DNA from: Thermoanaerobaculia bacterium
GTDB taxonomy: Bacteria; Acidobacteriota; Thermoanaerobaculia; Multivoradales; J023
DNA length: 58,224 bases
Reading direction: 5' to 3'
Assembly (NCBI GenBank): GCA_028066595.1
Contig: JALCBJ010000043.1
Location: 1-58,224, forward strand
Shown: positions 53,191 to 58,224 of the stretch, one piece after another
Layout: each line of letters begins with the position of its first letter
Position numbering within the stretch: position 1 is the stretch's first letter
Made by a program: the position numbers and the translations under genes
Notes under the pieces: model-generated
Databases searched by the model: none
What the model saw: the letters and a program-made list of their open reading frames with translations, nothing else
Told to the model about the DNA's origin: nothing

Positions 53191-54415
53191 GCGTCGAAAG
53201 CGGGGAGTCGCTTTCGCAGTGTTCGTCTCGGCATGCCTGCTTCCTTCGTGGGTAGCCAGTCAGGAGGCCGCACCGCTGGACGACACACCGCGGGTACCGT
53301 TCAACGGTTTCTTTCCCTGGGCCCACGAGCAACTGGAAGATACGGCCGATGTGATGTTGCGCTGGGGTCGCGGCGAGATGCTCGAGCCGCGGGACGTCCG
53401 CAGAATCTTTGCCGGGGATTTCGATCCCCGGCCCTCCGCAGAGATCTTCTGTATCCAGCAGATCGAACGAGGACTGGTGGAACACCTGGGGGCACAAGAT
53501 CCACACCTGATGCTCCCTCTGACGTTCTGGCAGCTGGACATGCTGTCCTTGTTACAGGCTTGGACAGGCGAGCCCGTTCCGGCGACATCGGACTTCGACC
53601 GCGTCGAGGAGTACCTCACTCGATATCGCGACGGGGCTTCGCGTCGCTCGAAGACCGAGGCGGACCGAGACCGCGTCGACCGGAATCACCAATTGGCTCA
53701 GATGGGCGTTGGTCTTCTGTACTTGTATGAAGGCACGGATCCGTTCATGGAGCGGGCAGACCGTGCATTCACTCTTGCGGTGGATACAGATCCCGCCTAC
53801 GAGGTGGCGAGGTATCTGTGGGCCTACGTGCGAGAAAAGATCCGAGCGCCAATAGATGTCCTCCGCCTCTGGCGCGGCCTCAGCGAGGACTATCCGGACA
53901 ATCCCGAGTACCGGCTGCGTTACGGTCTGGTGGCGCGCCGTGCAGAGCGCCTTCGGCGATCAGTGGAGTCGCTGGAAGTCGTGGCCAGGGATCGAAAAAC
54001 TGCATCCGAATGGATGCGGCTCCTCGCGTACGAGGAGTGGGTGCAGGCTCTGTTGGAGTCGTCGAAAGCCAATCGAGTCTTGGCCCTGACAGTCCTCGAG
54101 GAGGCGAGAGGGGAGTTCCCGAAAGCGGAGGCACTCGACCTGCTGACGATCTTTCTCGATCTTCGCGAGAACCGGCGCCAGGCACTCGGCTTGGCGGAGC
54201 GGCTGGAGTCGCGTCCGGGGACGCAAGAGAGATCCCCCCGTTTCCTCTACGAGCTACCCCAGCGGGAGAAAGTCGAAGCAGTCGAGCGGGAGCTGGAGCA
54301 TCTGCTGCGTACAGGCCGTGCCGCGGTCGTGGGTGAGCTGCAGAAGGTCGAACCCGTCCACTTTTTCAAGTACCACGTCCCTAGAACATGCCAGCCTGTT
54401 CACCCTTCACGTTGA
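53177..54415 (+). CDS. Exported helical-repeat protein paired with VWA, copy 2
   Basis: A 412-aa paralogue of the protein at 50633, with a signal peptide (GVAFAVFVSACLLPSWVAS) and helical repeats. Shared segments are LMLPLTFWQLDMLSL, DFDRVEEYLTRYRDGA, ARYLWAYVREKIRAPIDVLR, YRLRYGLVARRAER and LAYEEWVQALLESS. It starts at ATG 53177 (or 53183), inside the end of the VWA gene, with the same 14-bp overlap as copy 1. The family is unknown to me. The fixed pairing and overlap argue for a complex with its VWA partner. It is convergent with the TPR/NHL gene, leaving 26 bp between stops. Confidence 0.78.
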   Translation: MSMIERRKRGVAFAVFVSACLLPSWVASQEAAPLDDTPRVPFNGFFPWAHEQLEDTADVMLRWGRGEMLEPRDVRRIFAGDFDPRPSAEIFCIQQIERGLVEHLGAQDPHLMLPLTFWQLDMLSLLQAWTGEPVPATSDFDRVEEYLTRYRDGASRRSKTEADRDRVDRNHQLAQMGVGLLYLYEGTDPFMERADRAFTLAVDTDPAYEVARYLWAYVREKIRAPIDVLRLWRGLSEDYPDNPEYRLRYGLVARRAERLRRSVESLEVVARDRKTASEWMRLLAYEEWVQALLESSKANRVLALTVLEEARGEFPKAEALDLLTIFLDLRENRRQALGLAERLESRPGTQERSPRFLYELPQREKVEAVERELEHLLRTGRAAVVGELQKVEPVHFFKYHVPRTCQPVHPSR

Positions 54416-54441
54416 GCTGGGCTTCGTAGGGACGACTGGGC

Positions 54442-56019
54442 TCAGTCGAGGGCGATCAGGTAGGGATGCTTGGCGTCCGCAATCAAGATGCGACCGGAGC
54501 CGTCCACGGCGACGTCTTGTGGTGAACGGAGCTCGATGCCAGCTCCGAGGGAGGGACCGAGGGAGGCGATGCGGCGCAGGTCGCGGTCGTATACGAAGAC
54601 CTGCCTGTTGCCCTGGTCGAGTACGTAAACGTGATCCAGGGCGTCGCGGGCCACGGCGACCGGCTTCTTCCAGTCGCCACTCGCCACCACCTCGGCGCTG
54701 CGCCCGTCGAGCCCGACCCGCAGGATCCGATTGTTGCGAGCATCCAGGGTCAGCACACGGCCCAACTCGTCACGATCGAGATCGACGTATTCGGCGCGAT
54801 TGGTCGCCAGGATCGACGAACCCCTGCGAGGGGTCGGATAGACCAACAGCCCGTCCCAGCCCTTGGCCGCGACAAAGAACACTCCTTGCCGGCCACGTAC
54901 GGCGCCTAGCAGCCGGTCGAGGGTCTTCTCCTTGCCCGCCACCGGTTCCAGGAAGGTGGTGCGTTGGCCGTCGAACGGCAGGCTGACGCCTTCCTCCGAG
55001 ACCACTAACGCCGCGTCGCCAGCGAACACTGGACGCACAGGATCTTTGAGAGAACGACCTTCCCATGTCCGGTTCTCGGGGCGAAACAGGGAGACGCGCT
55101 CGGCGTCTTTGTCGACGACGAGAATCTGTCCGGAACCGTCGGCCGCGACTCCGATGGGCTCCTCGAGGTTCAATTCGGTGCCGAGCCGGTCGGTGCTCAC
55201 CCATCGGCGCTGCCCTGCCAGAGGGCGGAGCTCATGTCGATGGGCCAACGTCAGGAGGTTGCCGGCTTCGGCTCGGTCGGCCGCGGAGGCGGTGGGGCTG
55301 TCGGTCCCACGCAGGATCGCGCCGTCGGCGTCGCGTGGTACGTCATCTGCCAACGTCTGCAGAACCTCCATCGCGGGCGTCCATCGGCCCTGCAGGAGGA
55401 ACGCCCGGCCTAGGACCAGCCGGGCACGACCGGTGACGCGGCTGGGTGGCTCGTCTTCGATGGCTTGCACCAGCTCGGCGACCGCACCTTCGACGTCTCC
55501 CAACAGCAGTCCCAGCTCGGCCGAACGTACCCGCGCCAGAGACCTACCCTCGAGCCTCGGATATGTGTCCTGTCCGAAGAGCAGCACGACCCGCTGATAG
55601 GCGGTCCGAGCTTCGCCGAGATCCTCCAGCGACTGTGCCCTCTCTGCCGCGAGCTCGGCCTGCATGACGAATCCGGAAGCCGCTTCGGTGGACCGGGGAT
55701 AGTCGGCCAGAAGCTGGTCGAGTACGGCTTCTGCTGCCGCTTCGTCCCGCTGCGCGATGCGTAGTCGTGCGAGGTCCGACAGTGCTTTCGGGGCCAAGAC
55801 GTCGCCCGGGAACTGGCGAACGAGCAGGTTCAGCTCCTCGGCTGCGGCCTGTGCGTCGGTGCGCAGTCGCTGCTGTGCAGCTTCGTAGAGGCGCGCGGCG
55901 GCGGGGTCGGCGGTGGCACGAGCGCTCTGCGCGTAGGAGGCAGGCGCGACGACTCCGCTCGACAAGCCGACGAGAAGAAGGGTAGCGAGGAGAACCGGAG
56001 AGATTCGAGGAGATGACAT
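54442..56019 (-). CDS. Exported TPR plus NHL-like beta-propeller protein
   Basis: A 525-aa protein with signal peptide (LLATLLLVGLSSGVVAPASYA). A TPR-like helical region (about 35-270: AAAEELNLLVRQFPGDVLAP, DEAAAEAVLDQLLADYPRS, LVLGRAFLLQGRW) is followed by a C-terminal NHL-type propeller (EEPIGVAADGSGQILVVDKD, LDHVYVLDQGNRQVFVYDRD, PQDVAVDGSGRILIADAKH). The frame extends upstream into the kinase gene; the ATG at 56019 precedes the signal peptide and lies 14 nt after the kinase stop. It is probably co-transcribed with the kinase and may be its extracytoplasmic sensor or output, which is inference. Confidence 0.82.
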   Translation of the reverse strand: MSSPRISPVLLATLLLVGLSSGVVAPASYAQSARATADPAAARLYEAAQQRLRTDAQAAAEELNLLVRQFPGDVLAPKALSDLARLRIAQRDEAAAEAVLDQLLADYPRSTEAASGFVMQAELAAERAQSLEDLGEARTAYQRVVLLFGQDTYPRLEGRSLARVRSAELGLLLGDVEGAVAELVQAIEDEPPSRVTGRARLVLGRAFLLQGRWTPAMEVLQTLADDVPRDADGAILRGTDSPTASAADRAEAGNLLTLAHRHELRPLAGQRRWVSTDRLGTELNLEEPIGVAADGSGQILVVDKDAERVSLFRPENRTWEGRSLKDPVRPVFAGDAALVVSEEGVSLPFDGQRTTFLEPVAGKEKTLDRLLGAVRGRQGVFFVAAKGWDGLLVYPTPRRGSSILATNRAEYVDLDRDELGRVLTLDARNNRILRVGLDGRSAEVVASGDWKKPVAVARDALDHVYVLDQGNRQVFVYDRDLRRIASLGPSLGAGIELRSPQDVAVDGSGRILIADAKHPYLIALD

Positions 56020-56033
56020 GGTAGCGGGATCGA

Positions 56034-57986
56034 TCAGTTGGGCTGGACGAAGAAGTTGTTGCCGCTGGGCGAGATGACCTCGGTCTTGGTCAGCTTCCTG
56101 CCGAGTGTCGGCCACTCGAACTCGAGCTTGTGCGCGCCAACGGTGATCGGCAGGTCGTTGATCGGTGAGGTACCAGCATCCCAACCATCGATCCGTACGC
56201 GACAGTTGCCGGGTGTCGCGACGATGTTGGCTCGGGCCACACGCGGTGTGGTCACGGAGAGAGTCTTGCCGCTCTCCATGGCAACTCGGCGAGTCTGCCG
56301 GAAGAACACGTCCTTCGCAAGCAAGGTCAACTGTCGGGTCGAAGGAGGTAATGCGACCTCGCCCCGCGTCACGGGCCCGAGGGTCCGTCCGTCGACCACG
56401 ATGGTGACCGGATAGGAAGAGTCCACCCAGAGTTTCGCAGGCGGCACCGCGGAGCGCAGGGGAAAGTGGAGAACCTTGTCCTCGAGCTGCTCCAGTCGAA
56501 GCGAATCGAGGCGGAAGCTCCACGAGGCGGTGTCGAATCCGTCGAGCCGCACCTCGAGTCGGTGGTCGCCACCCGGCGCGATCTCGATCTCCACCGGCGT
56601 CCGTTGGGCCAGTGTGGTGCCGTCGAACGTCACGGCGGCGCCTTCGGGAAGCGATGTGACGGTGAACGTCTGCGGAGCGGGGTCCGAGGCTGCGACCGTC
56701 GATGTCGTCGAGGGCGCTTCAGCGCCATCCGCGGAGTCCCCTTCGGGAGCCGGAGGCTCTACCGGTCCGGTCGGCACGTCGATGGTCTCCATCTGTTCGC
56801 CAGGAGATACCGGTGAGTCGAACGATCGGCGGCTGAGCACGAAGCTCGTGACGCCGACCACCGTGACGAGCAGCAGCAGTAGTGGCCACTGGGGCATTCT
56901 GCGCTTGGCGCTGTAGGCCCGCACGGTGCCGGCAGCGGTGGGTGTGGGCGTATGGACCTGGGTGATCTCGAGGCTGGCGACGGTTCCTTCGAGATGGGTC
57001 TCGTCGAGGCGAGGGCTCGGTTTCACACCACGGGTGGAATCACCCGGCGCGTCCCTCGCCATCGCTGCCTGGACCAGCGACGCGTCGAGCTCGTCGGTAG
57101 GGGAGGGAAGCTGACCCGGTCCACCCTCGAGCGCGGCTTTCAAGGCATCCACCAGCGCGGTACAGCTGGGAAACCGCTCTTCCGGTTTCTTGGCCAGCCC
57201 GCGGAGCAGCACCTTGTCTACGGCCGGAGGCAGATCCGGGTTGAGCTCGCGGGGAGGCCGCGGTCGCTCGTGCACGATGAGATAGAGGATGGCCGATGGA
57301 TGCTCGGCACGAAATGGCTGAACGCCGGTGAGCATGGCGTACAGCAGCACTGCGAAGGAAAACTGGTCCGACTTGCCGTCGACGCTCTCGCCGACCACCT
57401 GCTCGGGCGACATATAGGCCGGGGTTCCGAGAACCGTCCCGGTGGTGGTCAGCTCCGACGTCATCACCTTGACCAGGCCGAAGTCCGTGATCTTGGGACG
57501 GCCGTCCGACGTCAGCAAGATATTCGCCGGCTTGACGTCGCGGTGCACGATGCCGTGGTCGTGGGCATAGTCGAGTCCGGCTGCGATCTGCCGGGCCAGA
57601 TCGAGTGCCCGTTCGGTCTCCATGCGCCCGGCGTCCTTCAGCACGTCGGCCAGACTGCGGCCGTCCACGTGCTCCATCGCCAGGTAGTAGGCACCGTCTT
57701 CGGTTCCCACGTCGTACACCGTGACCACGTTGGGGTGGGCGAGCGTGCCCGCCGTCCGGAACTCGAGCTTGAACCGCTCCTGCATCTCCGAACGCTCGGC
57801 AGCATCCAAGATATGGTCGATCCGGATCTCCTTGATCGCCACCCGGCGCCCGATCAGCGGGTCCTCCGCCGCGTACACCGTTCCCATACCACCACGTCCG
57901 AGCACACGACGAACCTCGAAGCGACCAAAGGTGCTTCGTTCCTCGTTGCCCGCGCCGGGGCCGATGGAAAACGGATCTGGGCTCAC
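56034..57986 (-). CDS. Transmembrane Ser/Thr protein kinase with PEGA domains, GTG start
   Basis: A 650-aa Hanks-type kinase. Kinase domain (about 20-290): LGRGGMGTVYAAEDPLIGRR, Lys in VAIKEIR, catalytic HRDVKPANILL, metal DFGLVKV, and GTPAYMSPEQ with Thr residues in the activation segment. A membrane segment near residue 380 (PLLLLLVTVVGVTSFVL) is followed by extracytoplasmic PEGA-type repeats (LPEGAAVTFDGTTLAQRTPV, PVTIVVDGRTLGPV, NCRVRIDGWDAGTSPINDLP). The GTG at 57986 has no ribosome site; TAGAAT lies 9 nt upstream. It heads a two-gene unit with the TPR/NHL protein. PEGA domains are thought to bind envelope components, so the kinase may sense the cell surface. Confidence 0.92.
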   Translation of the reverse strand: MSPDPFSIGPGAGNEERSTFGRFEVRRVLGRGGMGTVYAAEDPLIGRRVAIKEIRIDHILDAAERSEMQERFKLEFRTAGTLAHPNVVTVYDVGTEDGAYYLAMEHVDGRSLADVLKDAGRMETERALDLARQIAAGLDYAHDHGIVHRDVKPANILLTSDGRPKITDFGLVKVMTSELTTTGTVLGTPAYMSPEQVVGESVDGKSDQFSFAVLLYAMLTGVQPFRAEHPSAILYLIVHERPRPPRELNPDLPPAVDKVLLRGLAKKPEERFPSCTALVDALKAALEGGPGQLPSPTDELDASLVQAAMARDAPGDSTRGVKPSPRLDETHLEGTVASLEITQVHTPTPTAAGTVRAYSAKRRMPQWPLLLLLVTVVGVTSFVLSRRSFDSPVSPGEQMETIDVPTGPVEPPAPEGDSADGAEAPSTTSTVAASDPAPQTFTVTSLPEGAAVTFDGTTLAQRTPVEIEIAPGGDHRLEVRLDGFDTASWSFRLDSLRLEQLEDKVLHFPLRSAVPPAKLWVDSSYPVTIVVDGRTLGPVTRGEVALPPSTRQLTLLAKDVFFRQTRRVAMESGKTLSVTTPRVARANIVATPGNCRVRIDGWDAGTSPINDLPITVGAHKLEFEWPTLGRKLTKTEVISPSGNNFFVQPN

Positions 57987-57995
57987 GGGAGGCCT

Positions 57996-58001
57996 ATTCT
58001 A
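57996..58001 (-). promoter_or_regulatory. -10-like TAGAAT before the Ser/Thr kinase
   Basis: Minus strand TAGAAT (58001-57996), five of six consensus bases, ends 9 nt before the GTG at 57986, which has no Shine-Dalgarno. This suggests a very short or absent leader. Confidence 0.4.
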
Positions 58002-58172
58002 GCCCGCGCGCATGGGTGCAGATGGGATTGGGCCCGCGAAACGCGGTGGACTTCGGCAGTTCGAACGCCGCCTCGTCGCTGAGATGTCCGTGGCTCACAG
58101 CCGCCGACCCGGCGAAGGGCGACCGGTGAACTACGGCTCGGCCCATAGCAGGCACTCTACTGGCCTAGCGTT

Positions 58173-58224
58173 TGAACCGCCCCGAGTTCTCCGGAGACCT
58201 TTTTAGTTGAGTCTCGCCACCTCC
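58173..58224 (+). mobile_element. Probable left end of an IS3-family insertion sequence, cut by window edge
   Basis: From 58173 the sequence TGAACCGCCCCGAGTTCTCC, followed by GGAGACCTTTTTAGTTGAG, closely resembles the left terminal inverted repeat of IS3-family elements, which begin 5'-TG and often read TGAACCGCCCCGG. The element would extend rightward beyond the window, so no transposase or right end is visible. I see no gene between it and the kinase start (57987-58172). Confidence 0.55.

Larger units (their letters stand above)
51905..54415 (+). repeat. Tandem duplication, copy 2 (VWA plus helical protein)
   Basis: Second copy of the unit described at 49359-51817, starting with the same TGACGGCACGA leader 32 nt before its ATG (31 nt in copy 1). 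The 87 bp between the copies carry no gene that I can support. Confidence 0.8.

Overview
The window is 58 kb of GC-rich, densely packed bacterial chromosome with about 40 genes. I see no tRNA, rRNA or CRISPR, and only one trace of a mobile element, at the right edge. The organism is most likely a member of Acidobacteriota or a neighbouring aerobic, heterotrophic deep lineage. This is an inference from the two VWA proteins of the type common in Acidobacteria, the ASPIC/UnbV (CRTAC1-type) beta-propeller proteins, the PEGA-tailed Ser/Thr kinase, the homodimeric-E1 pyruvate dehydrogenase complex and the two-subunit methylmalonyl-CoA mutase. No rRNA is present to settle it.

Layout. 63-5974 (minus): pyruvate dehydrogenase operon aceE-aceF-lpd. 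6246-8924 (plus): a DUF4287-like protein, a secreted DUF1579-like protein with a frameshift at its start, and an aldehyde dehydrogenase. 8964-10686 (minus): PilZ and PQQ-propeller pair. 10977-14712 (plus): YbdK-type carboxylate-amine ligase, TAXI-type binding protein, DUF429-like protein. 14815-17659 (plus): hemN and protoporphyrinogen oxidase, meeting YjbQ tail to tail. 18175-20442 (plus): large membrane protein, overlapping a GH25 lysozyme-like lipoprotein that lies directly downstream of metH (20351-24988, minus).

25269-34140 (minus) is the most unusual region. One tightly coupled operon has a near-consensus sigma70 promoter and is separated from the upstream gene by a long hairpin. It encodes two small basic proteins, a UbiB/ABC1 kinase-like membrane protein, two FG-GAP/ASPIC-UnbV proteins, a TlpA-like thioredoxin lipoprotein and a DUF1702-like (UnbL-like) protein. 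UnbV and UnbL are accessory proteins of enediyne biosynthesis, but no polyketide synthase is present. Both ASPIC/UnbV genes are interrupted, one by a frameshift and one by an in-frame TGA.

34469-42543: an uncharacterised C-x2-C protein divergent from a membrane-anchored sulfatase/phosphatase-fold enzyme, then methylmalonyl-CoA mutase mutA-mutB and a DinB-fold protein. 42648-43041 is rnpB (RNase P RNA). 43158-47912: LD-carboxypeptidase, a cNMP/FHA protein, CCA tRNA nucleotidyltransferase (minus) and a wax-ester/DGAT-type acyltransferase. 47924-49361: DHH phosphoesterase (minus) and a small J-domain protein preceded by a 13-codon ORF. 49390-54415: a tandem duplication of a two-gene unit (secreted VWA protein plus exported helical protein). 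54442-57986 (minus): TPR/NHL-like exported protein and a transmembrane Ser/Thr kinase with PEGA domains. The last ~50 bases look like the left end of an IS3-family element running out of the window.

Several genes have a TAnnnT -10-like hexamer 6-9 nt before the start codon and no Shine-Dalgarno, so leaderless translation is probably common here. Others have strong AGGAGG-type sites and ATGA/TTGA start-stop overlaps.
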